A stretch of DNA of 64,000 nt from Oscillospiraceae bacterium Marseille-Q3528 (GTDB taxonomy: Bacteria > Bacillota > Clostridia > Lachnospirales > Lachnospiraceae). The stretch covers positions 1-64,000 of the forward strand of contig JAGTTR010000015.1 of the NCBI GenBank assembly GCA_018223385.1, written 5' to 3'. Below are positions 51,001-59,302 of this stretch, piece by piece. Under the pieces are notes generated by a model. It was given only the letters and a program-made list of their open reading frames with translations. It was not told the DNA's origin and made no database searches. Position 1 is the first letter of the stretch. Every line of letters begins with the position of its first letter. The translations under genes and the position numbers were made by a program.

Positions 51001-54000
51001 TACCAGCATGCCGGGTACTGTGGTATACACCCAGGATGAGTTTGGTAATAAGACCGGGAAATACACATTAAGCGCATGGACCGACCCGAACAACGGTGTT
51101 ATGGGAACCACAGACGTGAATGTCACAGGTGTCTGGCAGGAAGAGATCCTCAAGGTAAACGAGTGGCATATCACTTACGAGTGGAGCGGCAACGTGCCGA
51201 CAGGCGATTACGCCCAGACACTGCCGACAGATGGCACTACTTATAAGAACAACCAGGATTACACGGTGGATACCAAATATGGCCAGGGCTACACGGTAAC
51301 CACCTATGACGAGTGGCACAATGTGACTGGCGTTTATACCTTCAGTGGCTGGGATACCGAAGCCGGAAAAATTACCAGCGATCTCACCATCAAGGGTACA
51401 TGGAGCTACAAAGCAGAAACCGTTGCAAAGCACAATGTAAATTACATCTGGCATAATTTCCCTGCCGGCACTCTTTACAATAAGAAGGGTGAGGTAGTGG
51501 CACCGGAGGAACCGGAATCCATCACCGGATTGGCGAAAAATCAGCCGTACACCATTGATAAGGCAATGCCGGGAACCATTGTGTACACCCACGATGATCT
51601 GGGCAACGTCAATGCGAAATATGAGTTAAGCGCATGGACAGATCCGGGTAACGGTACCATGGGCGAGGCAGATATTACCGTCAGTGCTACATGGGTAAAA
51701 GAAGACGTAGAGGTGAAGACCTGGAAGCTTACCTATGCATGGACGGGGGATGTGCCTACAGGCGTTTATGCACAGATCCTGCCCACCGATGATACCGTAT
51801 ACAGAAATAACGAAGTATTTCACGCAACAAATCAGTATCCGGCCGGCTACACGGTAACCACCAGGGATGCGTATGGCAACATCAATGGCCGGTATGAGTT
51901 TGGCGGCTGGACACCGTTGACGGGAACCATGACCGCTGACCGTACCATCTCCGGTACATGGACATTTATCAGCGAGACGGTGGAGGCACATGAGGTGCAC
52001 TACAGCTGGGGCGCAACCCTGCCCAATGAAAAACTGTATGATGCAGATGGCAACGAACTGAAAGTACGGCCGACGGAGCCCACCGATGGCAACAAGTATG
52101 TAAATAACCAGACCTATCCGGTCAATCGTGACCAGGAGGGCATGACCGTTTACACCAGGGATGCATATGGCAACACCAACGCTTCCTACAAGCTGAGCAC
52201 ATGGACGGATCCCAATAACGGCAAGATGGGCAACAGCGATGTGACCATCACCTCCGAATGGGTGAAGACAGAAATCGCGGTGGATACATGGAAGATCACG
52301 TATTCCTGGGATGGAGACATTCCGACCGGCGTGACCCTGCCCAACGATCCGAAGGAATATGTGAATGGTGAGGAATACCCCATTGATACCACTTACACCA
52401 GCAGCTATACGGTACCGACTCAGGACCAGTATGGAAATATCACCGGGGAATATCGGTTCTCCGGCTGGGATAAGAAACCGGGAATCATTACCGCTAATAT
52501 TGAGGTAAAGGGAACCTGGAAGTATGTAAAGACTGAACTGGTACAGTATACGGTGGAGTATACATGGAGCGGTCTGCCGGAGGGCGCGACACTCTATGAC
52601 GCAGCTGGCAATAAGGTTACACCGAAGAAACCGGATTCCATTACCGGACTGGTGAACGGTGAGAGCTATGCAGAGCGGATTGACACCACAATGGAGGGCA
52701 TGGTGGTATACACCCATGACGAATACGGCAACCGGACAGCTTCCTATACGTTAGGAAAATGGGAGGATCAGGGAACCGGAAAGATCAACAATGCCAACGG
52801 AGAAATAACGGGTGTCTGGACAGAGCAGAAGCTGGATGTGGAAACTTGGAAGATTACGTACAGCTGGAAGGGCAATGTACCGTCCGGTAAATACGAACAG
52901 ACCCTGCCGACCGATGGCAACACTTACATCAATGGACAGCAGTATATCGTTGATGACAAATTCAAGGACGGAACAACCGTAGAGACGACGGATATTTATG
53001 GCAATGTGAATGGTGTTTACACCTTCCACGGCTGGAATCATCAGACAGGGGAGACCATCACCTCCAACCTGACCATTGAAGGTACATGGAGCTTTGAGAC
53101 CAAGACGGTGGATGCTCATAATGTCACCTACCATTGGGAGGGCCTGCCCAGCGAGCAGTTATATGATGCAAAAGGAAACAAAGTAACACCGAAGCTGCCG
53201 GATGGCAAGACAGGTCTGGTGAACAACCAGCCTTATACGGTAGACCGTTCTCAGGAGAATATGGTGGTGTATACCCATGACCAGTACGGCAATGTCAATG
53301 CCAAGTACACACTGGGCACCTGGCAGGATCCGGAAAACGGCGTCATGAAGAACGCGAACATCACCATTGAGGCAAAGTGGACGGCGGAAGCTGTCGATGT
53401 GAAGACGTGGAATATCACTTACGAGTGGACAGGCACGACGGTACCGGCAGGTGTGAATCCGCCCACCGACAGCAGAACCTATACCAACCGACAGCCTTAT
53501 ACCGTTGATCGGACATTTACAACGGGATATACAGTAAATTCTTACGATGCATACAACAACGTCAACGGTGTTTACACCTTCCAGGGCTGGGATACCGCAG
53601 ACGGTACCATCACCAGTGATCTGACGATCAAGGGAAGCTGGACATTTACCAAGACAGACGTAAAACAGCTGAACGTTACTTACAGCTGGAGCGGTCTGCC
53701 GGAGAATACCAGACTGTACGATGAAAAAGGAAACGAAGTTACACCGCAGCTGCCCGCAGGCGCTTCTGGTCTGGTGAAGAATCAGAAGTACACGGTAGAT
53801 ACAAAAGTTTGCCCGGCTGGCACCAAGGTCTACACAAAGGATGCCTATGGCAACCTGAATGTCTGCTATACCCTGGGTGACTGGAGTGCATCCGGTGAGA
53901 TCACCATGGCAGACAGCGATGTGGAGATCAGCGCACAGTGGACACCGGAAGTAATCGAACTTCCTGATTACAGCATTACTTATACCTGGGATGGAGACGT

Positions 54001-57000
54001 ACCGACAGGTGTGAATCTGCCGACAGACAACACCAAGTATAAGAACAACCAGCCGTACACGGTAAATACCACATACGGCAAAGGATATACGGTAAACCGC
54101 ACAGACGAGTACGGCAATGTGAATGGCGTCTATACCTTCAGCGGATGGGATACAGAGAATGGCAGCATCCATTCTGACCTGATCATCCATGGAACCTGGA
54201 GCCTGAAAGAGACGACCGTGGCACAGCACAATGTGACCTACACCTGGGATCTGCCGAAGGGAACCTACTATACGGCAGCAGGTACGCAGATTGTACCGAC
54301 GCTTCCTGATCCGCACGTCGGACTGGTGAAAAATCAGGGCTATACGATCGACACCTTAAGACAGGGCATGGTGGTCTATACCCATGACCAGTATGGCAAT
54401 GTGAATGCATCCTACACCATGGGCAACTGGAGCGATCCGGGCAACGGCGTGATGGGAGATGAAAACATCGTTGTATCCGGTCACTGGACCAAAGCGGATG
54501 TAACGGTACAGACCTGGAAGCTGACTTACAAGTGGAGCGGCCTGAAAGACGGCGAGCAGCTGTACGATGCGGACGGGCAGGAAATCACTGAAAATGTAAA
54601 GGAACCGGTTGACAATAGGACTTATATCAATAAGGAGCCTTTTGCGGCAGAAGCCGGATACTTTGACGGCTATCAGGTATACACCCATGATCAGTATGGC
54701 AATGTCAACGGCGAATATACCTTCAGCGGCTGGACACCCAAGTCTGGTATCATGACTGCCGATCAGACCATCGAAGGTACATGGACATTCAGAGAAACAA
54801 CCGTGACAGCGCATCAGGTAACCTATCGCTGGAGCGGCTTGCCAGATGGCGTGACCTTATACGATGCAGCAGGCAACACGATCGTTCCCACATTGCCAGG
54901 TGGCACAAGCGGCCTGGTGAAGGGACAGCCTTATGAGGTGAATACCGCAGGTGCGCCCGCGGGTATGCAGGTTTATACCCACGACGAATATGGCAATGCA
55001 GATGTATGCTACACTTTAGGTGACTGGAGCGCATCCGGCACCATCACCATGGGAGACTCTGATATCGTGATCGTTGCCGCGTGGACAGGCGAAAGCATAA
55101 CGATTCCTGAATGGAAGATCTCCTACTCCTGGGATGGCAAGATCCCGGATGGCGTCACCCTGCCGACCGATGACACGAGCTACAAGAACAATCAGGCCTA
55201 CGAGATCGACAAGACTTATACAGATAACACGAAAATCGAAGTAAAAGATGCATATGAGAATGTCATCGGCATCTACAGCTTCAGCGGCTGGGATACGAAA
55301 GATGGTAAGATTACCAGCAATCTGACCGTAACCGGTATCTGGAGCTACGAAGCGAAACCGCAGACCCCGCATAAGGTAGCCTATACCTGGAGCGGCCTGC
55401 CGGAAAACGAAACACTTTATGACGGCGAAGGCAATGAAGTGACACCGAAGCTGCCGGGTGACATCACTGATCTGGTGAACAATCAGCCTTATACACTGGA
55501 TAACACCCTGATCGGAACGACGGTTTACACCCATGACCAGTATGGCAACCAGACAGCAGTCTACACCTTAAGCGGCTGGACGGATCCCAATAACGGTATC
55601 ATGGGAACCGCAGATGTAGAGGTAGCAGGCACCTGGACGAAGGAAGAGATTCCCGTACAGACCCATACCATTACCTACACCTGGAGCGGTTTGCCGGAAG
55701 AACCCATTCTGGATGCGAACGGCAGCGATGCAACACCGAAGAAACCGGAAGACAACCGGATTTACACACACAACGCACCTTACAATGTCGATACCACTTT
55801 CCCGGCAGGTTATACGGTAACTACCTATGACCAGTATGGAAATCCGAACGGTGCCTATATCTTCAGCGGTTGGGATGCTGTGGAGACAAAGGGCTACATC
55901 ACCGCAGACCTGACATTTAAGGGCGAATGGCGCTATGAGGCAGAGGAAGTTGCAAAACACAATGTGGTATACAGCTGGAGCGGCCTGCCGGAAGAGCAGT
56001 TGTACGATGCAGACGGCAATCCGGTCGCACTGGCAGTACCGGCAAGCCTCATCGGCCTGGTAAATAACCAGCCTTACGATGTGGATATCACATACCCGAA
56101 CATGACCGTATATACCCGCGACGCTTACGGAAATGTCAATGCAAGCTATACTTTTGGCAGCTGGAATGACCCGAACAACGGCGTCATGGGAGAAACAAAT
56201 GTAACCGTAGACGGCACCTGGACAAAAGCAGAGATCGCAGTGGCACAGTACACCGTGACCTATCTGGTAGACGGACAGGTATATGGAGCAGTGGAAACGT
56301 ATGTACCGGGTCAGCCCATTGCAGCCCTGCGGCAGGCACTCACCAGAACGGGCTACACCTTTAGCGGCTGGAACCCGTCCACACTTCCGGAGAAGATGCC
56401 GGCACACAACATTACTGTTGAGGGCACCTTCGCTGTGAACAGATACACACTCACCGTACACTATGTGGATACCAACGGCAACACCGTGGCAGCAGATTAC
56501 AATGGAACTTACGACTTTGGCGCACAGTTCCATGTCGTATCCCCGAACGTAACCGGCTACACACCGAATTACGCATCCATCAGAAGCGATGAGAACGGTA
56601 TGCCTGCACAGAACCTGGAATTCACCATCGTTTATACCGCAAATCCCGGCGGCAATAACCCGGGCGGCGGCGGAGACGATAATGGCGGCGGTGATGACAA
56701 CGGCGGCGGAACCACACCGGGAGGCGGTACAACGACAACCACAACAGACAACACACCGGCAGCAACACCTGCTGACGGCGGAAATGCACAGACCGAGACG
56801 GTGCCGGCTGCACAGGACGCAGTGGTGACACCGGACGGAAACGGCGGCTATGATCTGACAGCGATCGCGGACGGAGAGACACCTCTCGCAGACATGGAGC
56901 TGGACAACCATAAATGCTGTATCATGCATTTCCTGTTGATGCTGATCGCCCTGATCGTTCTTGGCTTCTATACCAGAAGCAGAAAGAAACATCAGGAGAA

Positions 57001-57097
57001 GATTCATGAACTGAGAGAAGAGCTGGAACTGGAAAAACAGAAACGCGGCCTGACAGGCACTGACGCTGCAACGGCTGCCGGTAACGGAAGGGAGTAA
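48062..57097 (+). CDS. giant repetitive surface protein (SHIRT-like repeats, MucBP, C-terminal TM anchor)
   Basis: 3011 residues from ATG 48062 (GAAAGGAAAG upstream). Signal peptide 1-32; Glu/Ala/Pro-rich stalk ~40-145; small beta domain and E/K-rich part to ~330; Big_2-type Ig domain ~413-487 (TVTPESATVAANSTVQLTAT); unassigned 495-700; MucBP and Listeria-Bacteroides-repeat-like 703-848; about 20 tandem units of 80-100 residues ~848-2728, alternating two subtypes, each starting like HNVTYTWSGLP and ending with DQYGNVN...FSGWD or WTDPNNGVMG. They resemble SHIRT domains of streptococcal periscope adhesins. Then a Flg_new-like unit, MucBP (~2796-2860), Gly/Thr linker, one TM helix (HFLLMLIALIVLGFYTRSRK, ~2953-2974) and a charged tail. 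No LPxTG. Probably a long cell-surface adhesin. Confidence 0.9.
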   Translation: MKSYFKRGLALVLAVALVVSSGLYVSSDRTLKATGEDEMYGEAGAETTQEVVEVQAEQEEAQPVAEAPAEEAPAQEPETTVHEIEIAPEQPQAQEETPAEEPKAEAAEAPAQEETPAQEAQAKAPAAETPVEEEKAAEVCQLHVQAVSGGKVTVSVDGGSAKNAADGLTEEMQKNASVVLHVSADENHEIAAVTANGTALGAVSGDSANASYELKADADTTIAVSFKEKAEEVQQESPKTEEKKDEQKAEEAKEETPAEAEQEEAAEKDLNEMTADELFAYLMTVSGDDMDALYEKYPNLDELTAAFSEEQMQELTAHFGGDQVAELDITGASQVKVGESVTLTGTKSVNRNSDHSWRITVGGEYAQITATNKNTVEVTGIAVGGPVTVYHLYNTRDWGWRSEIFTLNVISGVTATSLTVTPESATVAANSTVQLTATVEPSGAAVTWASSDTNIATVDRNGKVTGVKEGTVTITASSGDLVDSSVITVTRDTSLDVADQTAYFYIWKPGTAEGTDYRQAWYYVGTGKVKGPQASESLGGTKYYDWSMIQSYPSSMPDITVDGVPYKYDPSPDAPNGTYSVNWAYLVISSGANNGNSVITNDYVYHVDGYAVFKTAGEITVDFQVKQPTVNGFESVDGWPKVYRQGNDVTAPAQAATKTVNNVTYTFDGWYKDQGCTQRATADDFKNLQQSVIFYGKYVANSAAYTVEYYYDDVLNASETIHGNGTQGERIPYTAPDTKTVDGTDYTLVRVETPGKLITSSSDNNVIRIYYQGEYKVVYDLNGGTTTSEQTEFGGLHKGDATPTIDEPTRAADDTYTYEFAGWSPEVSETVTGNATYVAQWTPVYKIFHVTYDWGTPDKAVTDVYTLPTDTRDYHYNDTYQAVTTSYGRVETTDQYGNVNGYYSFSGWSPEKGTITGDVTITGEWTYTPVTVEKHKVFYTWKGLPDATLYNKAGTEISRPKYPHDIPGLVKGESYAKQLDTSMPGTVVYTQDEFGNKTGKYTLSAWTDPNNGVMGTTDVNVTGVWQEEILKVNEWHITYEWSGNVPTGDYAQTLPTDGTTYKNNQDYTVDTKYGQGYTVTTYDEWHNVTGVYTFSGWDTEAGKITSDLTIKGTWSYKAETVAKHNVNYIWHNFPAGTLYNKKGEVVAPEEPESITGLAKNQPYTIDKAMPGTIVYTHDDLGNVNAKYELSAWTDPGNGTMGEADITVSATWVKEDVEVKTWKLTYAWTGDVPTGVYAQILPTDDTVYRNNEVFHATNQYPAGYTVTTRDAYGNINGRYEFGGWTPLTGTMTADRTISGTWTFISETVEAHEVHYSWGATLPNEKLYDADGNELKVRPTEPTDGNKYVNNQTYPVNRDQEGMTVYTRDAYGNTNASYKLSTWTDPNNGKMGNSDVTITSEWVKTEIAVDTWKITYSWDGDIPTGVTLPNDPKEYVNGEEYPIDTTYTSSYTVPTQDQYGNITGEYRFSGWDKKPGIITANIEVKGTWKYVKTELVQYTVEYTWSGLPEGATLYDAAGNKVTPKKPDSITGLVNGESYAERIDTTMEGMVVYTHDEYGNRTASYTLGKWEDQGTGKINNANGEITGVWTEQKLDVETWKITYSWKGNVPSGKYEQTLPTDGNTYINGQQYIVDDKFKDGTTVETTDIYGNVNGVYTFHGWNHQTGETITSNLTIEGTWSFETKTVDAHNVTYHWEGLPSEQLYDAKGNKVTPKLPDGKTGLVNNQPYTVDRSQENMVVYTHDQYGNVNAKYTLGTWQDPENGVMKNANITIEAKWTAEAVDVKTWNITYEWTGTTVPAGVNPPTDSRTYTNRQPYTVDRTFTTGYTVNSYDAYNNVNGVYTFQGWDTADGTITSDLTIKGSWTFTKTDVKQLNVTYSWSGLPENTRLYDEKGNEVTPQLPAGASGLVKNQKYTVDTKVCPAGTKVYTKDAYGNLNVCYTLGDWSASGEITMADSDVEISAQWTPEVIELPDYSITYTWDGDVPTGVNLPTDNTKYKNNQPYTVNTTYGKGYTVNRTDEYGNVNGVYTFSGWDTENGSIHSDLIIHGTWSLKETTVAQHNVTYTWDLPKGTYYTAAGTQIVPTLPDPHVGLVKNQGYTIDTLRQGMVVYTHDQYGNVNASYTMGNWSDPGNGVMGDENIVVSGHWTKADVTVQTWKLTYKWSGLKDGEQLYDADGQEITENVKEPVDNRTYINKEPFAAEAGYFDGYQVYTHDQYGNVNGEYTFSGWTPKSGIMTADQTIEGTWTFRETTVTAHQVTYRWSGLPDGVTLYDAAGNTIVPTLPGGTSGLVKGQPYEVNTAGAPAGMQVYTHDEYGNADVCYTLGDWSASGTITMGDSDIVIVAAWTGESITIPEWKISYSWDGKIPDGVTLPTDDTSYKNNQAYEIDKTYTDNTKIEVKDAYENVIGIYSFSGWDTKDGKITSNLTVTGIWSYEAKPQTPHKVAYTWSGLPENETLYDGEGNEVTPKLPGDITDLVNNQPYTLDNTLIGTTVYTHDQYGNQTAVYTLSGWTDPNNGIMGTADVEVAGTWTKEEIPVQTHTITYTWSGLPEEPILDANGSDATPKKPEDNRIYTHNAPYNVDTTFPAGYTVTTYDQYGNPNGAYIFSGWDAVETKGYITADLTFKGEWRYEAEEVAKHNVVYSWSGLPEEQLYDADGNPVALAVPASLIGLVNNQPYDVDITYPNMTVYTRDAYGNVNASYTFGSWNDPNNGVMGETNVTVDGTWTKAEIAVAQYTVTYLVDGQVYGAVETYVPGQPIAALRQALTRTGYTFSGWNPSTLPEKMPAHNITVEGTFAVNRYTLTVHYVDTNGNTVAADYNGTYDFGAQFHVVSPNVTGYTPNYASIRSDENGMPAQNLEFTIVYTANPGGNNPGGGGDDNGGGDDNGGGTTPGGGTTTTTTDNTPAATPADGGNAQTETVPAAQDAVVTPDGNGGYDLTAIADGETPLADMELDNHKCCIMHFLLMLIALIVLGFYTRSRKKHQEKIHELREELELEKQKRGLTGTDAATAAGNGRE

Positions 57098-57099
57098 GA

Positions 57100-57312
57100 A
57101 TGATGTTGTATAATCTGTATGTGTTTGACCACAATGTTCTGCACATGTGCTTCTGGACACTGCCGGCAATCATTGCCGCAGCAGCAATGGTCATTGTAGG
57201 CCTCGTCCATGGACACAACCAGAAAAAGCGTGAGAAGAAGTTTGAGGAAGAGCTTGCGGAAAAACTGCAGGGAAATCTGGAAGGAGGGAATGAATCATGT
57301 CATATATCATAG
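57100..57312 (+). CDS. small single-pass membrane protein, partner candidate of the giant protein
   Basis: 70 residues. Extracellular-like N-terminus MMLYNLYVFDHNVLHM, membrane helix FWTLPAIIAAAAMVIVGLV, cytoplasmic charged tail NQKKREKKFEEELAEKLQ. RBS GGAAGGGAG 5 nt ahead; starts 2 nt after the giant gene stop and overlaps the next small gene. The tail resembles those of the giant protein (KKHQEKIHELREELELEK) and the next protein. No family recognised. Confidence 0.75.
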   Translation: MMLYNLYVFDHNVLHMCFWTLPAIIAAAAMVIVGLVHGHNQKKREKKFEEELAEKLQGNLEGGNESCHIS

Positions 57313-57488
57313 AGCATACCCGGTTGGGATTTTGCTGGCTGGATATTGTCGCACTCATTGTTCTCCTGGTAGTCGTGATCTGGTTCATGGTAAAACGCCA
57401 TGACATGAAAAACGAAGAGAAGGATCTGGAGGACGAGCTTTCCGCCATCTACGCGGGAGATACGGTGGACACCGAACATCATATCTAA
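57297..57488 (+). CDS. second small single-pass membrane protein
   Basis: 63 residues. MSYIIEHTRLGFCW, membrane helix DIVALIVLLVVVIWFMV, cytoplasmic tail KRHDMKNEEKDLEDELSAI. RBS GGAAGGAGGG. Overlaps the previous gene by 16 nt, so the three genes are probably translated as one operon. No family recognised. Confidence 0.75.
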   Translation: MSYIIEHTRLGFCWLDIVALIVLLVVVIWFMVKRHDMKNEEKDLEDELSAIYAGDTVDTEHHI

Positions 57489-57502
57489 ACAAAATCAGGA
57501 GG

Positions 57503-57530
57503 GGATGCGCAGGAATCTGTGCATCCTCTT
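57503..57530 (+). terminator. terminator-like hairpin after the surface-protein operon
   Basis: Stem GGATGCGCA / TGTGCATCC (one G-T) with a 6-nt loop, followed by TCTTCC rather than a clean T-run. 14 nt after the last small gene. Confidence 0.5.
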
Positions 57531-57712
57531 CCAAGTTTCGGGCATTTGTTATCGCCTGCACGGGAAAGTGCCATGTACTGTAGTAAAAGGCGTATACTGC
57601 GTGGAAGTGAAATAAGGCAGCAATTTGCACGGACAGAATGCGTCCAAGCGTTATATACAGGAAAGATGGTTGAAATGCCAGGTGGATTTTTGGCCAGGAC
57701 AGTGTATAATAG

Positions 57713-58267
57713 ATGCGGAAATCAAACAGGGAAGTGATATCGTTGGGAAGAAGAATGTTGAAAAAATATGACGGAAAGAAACAGGGATGGCTCCGGCAGG
57801 GTAAGGAACTGGCGGTGTTTATCATCCTCATGTTTGTTGTGTTCCGGTTTATTATCGGGGTATCGCTGGTAAATGGCAGTTCCATGAACCCTTCGCTGAA
57901 AAATGGAGACGTGGTGGTGTATACGCGCATTGTTCCAAACTATGAGAGCGGCGATATCGTGTGCATCCGCATGCCGTCGGGGGAATATTATATCAAACGC
58001 GTGATCGGGCTGGCGGGGGACACGGTGGAGATCCGAGACGGATCGGTGTATGTAAATAGCACTGTCCGGGAAGAAAACTATGCCCAGGGGAGGACAGAAA
58101 CACAAGGGGATTCCATCAAATATCCCTACGAGGTCAAAGCTGACCGGGTATTTGTGCTGGGGGACAACCGGGAGGAATCCATGGACTCCCGCACCTTCGG
58201 CGCGGTGGCAAGATCCCAGATCAGAGGAAAGGTGCTCTTTTCTTTTTCTTTACCGGGGCATAAATGA
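57713..58267 (+). CDS. lepB: signal peptidase I
   Basis: 184 residues from ATG 57713; TTG 57743 or ATG 57755 (GGGAAGAAGA) are shorter alternatives. N-terminal membrane helix ELAVFIILMFVVFRFIIG, catalytic Ser in NGSSMNPSL, catalytic Lys in YYIKRVIGLAGDTVEI, box E GDNREESMDSRTFG. Cleaves secretory signal peptides. Located right after the giant surface protein operon and could process it, and would also be the site-1 protease for RsiV. Confidence 0.92.
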   Translation: MRKSNREVISLGRRMLKKYDGKKQGWLRQGKELAVFIILMFVVFRFIIGVSLVNGSSMNPSLKNGDVVVYTRIVPNYESGDIVCIRMPSGEYYIKRVIGLAGDTVEIRDGSVYVNSTVREENYAQGRTETQGDSIKYPYEVKADRVFVLGDNREESMDSRTFGAVARSQIRGKVLFSFSLPGHK

Positions 58268-58393
58268 GTCATCTGCGTGTGTGACGAACGATGCGTGAGC
58301 TCTGGATAATCGGGTTAGTAGTGAGGCGCACGGATCATGCGATATGGATAAAGGGAGTGATCGTCGGAATATTCCGGCGATCGTTTCTATATA

Positions 58394-58957
58394 ATGAAAC
58401 AAACGCTTGTGCAATGCGGTGACTTCATGCGGCTGCTCCATTTTCTGTCAGAATTTACGATACCACTCATCATTTTCTATATCGTGGGATACGGTTTGCT
58501 TCAGAAGAAAAATGTCTACGAATCGTTCATTTCCGGAGCCCGGGAGGGGATGGAGATCGTCGTGCGGATTTTGCCGACGCTCACCGGCCTCATGGTGGGC
58601 ACAGGGGTGCTGCGTGCGTCCGGGCTGCTGGATTTTCTCGGAGACCATCTGGGGATGCTTCTGGAACGGGTGCAGGTGCCCGGTGCACTGGTGCCGCTGA
58701 TCATTTTGCGCATGTTTTCCTCGTCTGCGGCCACCGGGCTGTGTCTGGATATTTTTCAGCAGTACGGGCCGGACTCCCAGATCGGTATGATCACTTCGAT
58801 CATGATGGGATGCACCGAGACGATTTTCTATACGATGAGTGTCTATTTCATGACTGCAAAGGTAAAAAATACCCGGTATACGCTGCCGGGAGCTCTGGCG
58901 GCCACTTTTGCAGGCATCGCGGCGAGTATTTTTCTGGCGGGGAAAATGACGGGATGA
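58394..58957 (+). CDS. spmB: spore maturation protein B
   Basis: 187 residues (ATG 58427 possible). Membrane protein with the gate/nucleoside-recognition pattern: YESFISGAREGMEIVVRILP, LTGLMVGTGVLRASGLLD, LRMFSSSAATGLCLDIF, MMGCTETIFYTMSVYFMTAK. SpmB partner of SpmA (39293); in most Firmicutes the two genes are adjacent, here they are 18.5 kb apart. Confidence 0.9.
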   Translation: MKQTLVQCGDFMRLLHFLSEFTIPLIIFYIVGYGLLQKKNVYESFISGAREGMEIVVRILPTLTGLMVGTGVLRASGLLDFLGDHLGMLLERVQVPGALVPLIILRMFSSSAATGLCLDIFQQYGPDSQIGMITSIMMGCTETIFYTMSVYFMTAKVKNTRYTLPGALAATFAGIAASIFLAGKMTG

Positions 58958-59075
58958 AAACAGAGCGGATGGAACCAGCGTAAATAGGAATGAAGAGGCG
59001 GTCAACGGAGCGGATGAGCAGTACGAACGGAAATCGGTAGGCTGTGAAATTTATGTAAAAGTTTCAGAAATTGCC

Positions 59076-59104
59076 TTGACAGCGCCGGAAAAACAGGATA
59101 CAAT
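59076..59104 (+). promoter_or_regulatory. strong vegetative promoter of the riboswitch-ATPase unit
   Basis: TTGACA (59076-59081), exact 17-bp spacer, TACAAT (59099-59104). Start predicted near 59111, leaving a leader of about 190 nt. Confidence 0.8.
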
Positions 59105-59111
59105 CGGCTTA

Positions 59112-59272
59112 CATTTAGAGGGAGTAGTTTTGATACGTCATCCAACAGACGCGGCCTTGGAAGGTCTGGAGACGTATACCGGGATTTTTATATCGAAACG
59201 GGTACGAGACTTTTCATGTGATTATTTGACAGGGAGTATGCAGATAATCACATGGAGGGTCTCTTTTTTTAT
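59112..59272 (+). promoter_or_regulatory. yybP-ykoY (manganese) riboswitch with terminator
   Basis: The leader starts with AGAGGGAGTAG (the GGGGAGTAG-like 5' block of yybP-ykoY RNAs), then ACGTCATCCAACAGACG and GACGTATACCGGG. Downstream is a long hairpin CATGTGATTAT / ATAATCACATG inside GAGAC/GTCTC followed by T7 (to 59272), a typical terminator platform. The class senses Mn2+ and often precedes P-type ATPases of the Ca/Mn type, as here. Assigned by eye; alternative: another leader class. Confidence 0.65.
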
Positions 59273-59302
59273 ATGATTTACAAAACAAAAGGAGGAGCCA
59301 GG

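Noticed and set aside
50597..56245. Regular repeats suggestive of a CRISPR-like or minisatellite array
   Set aside because: Periodicity is 240-300 bp, in frame, and translates into conserved protein domains; no short identical repeats with unique spacers. No CRISPR array is seen anywhere in the window.
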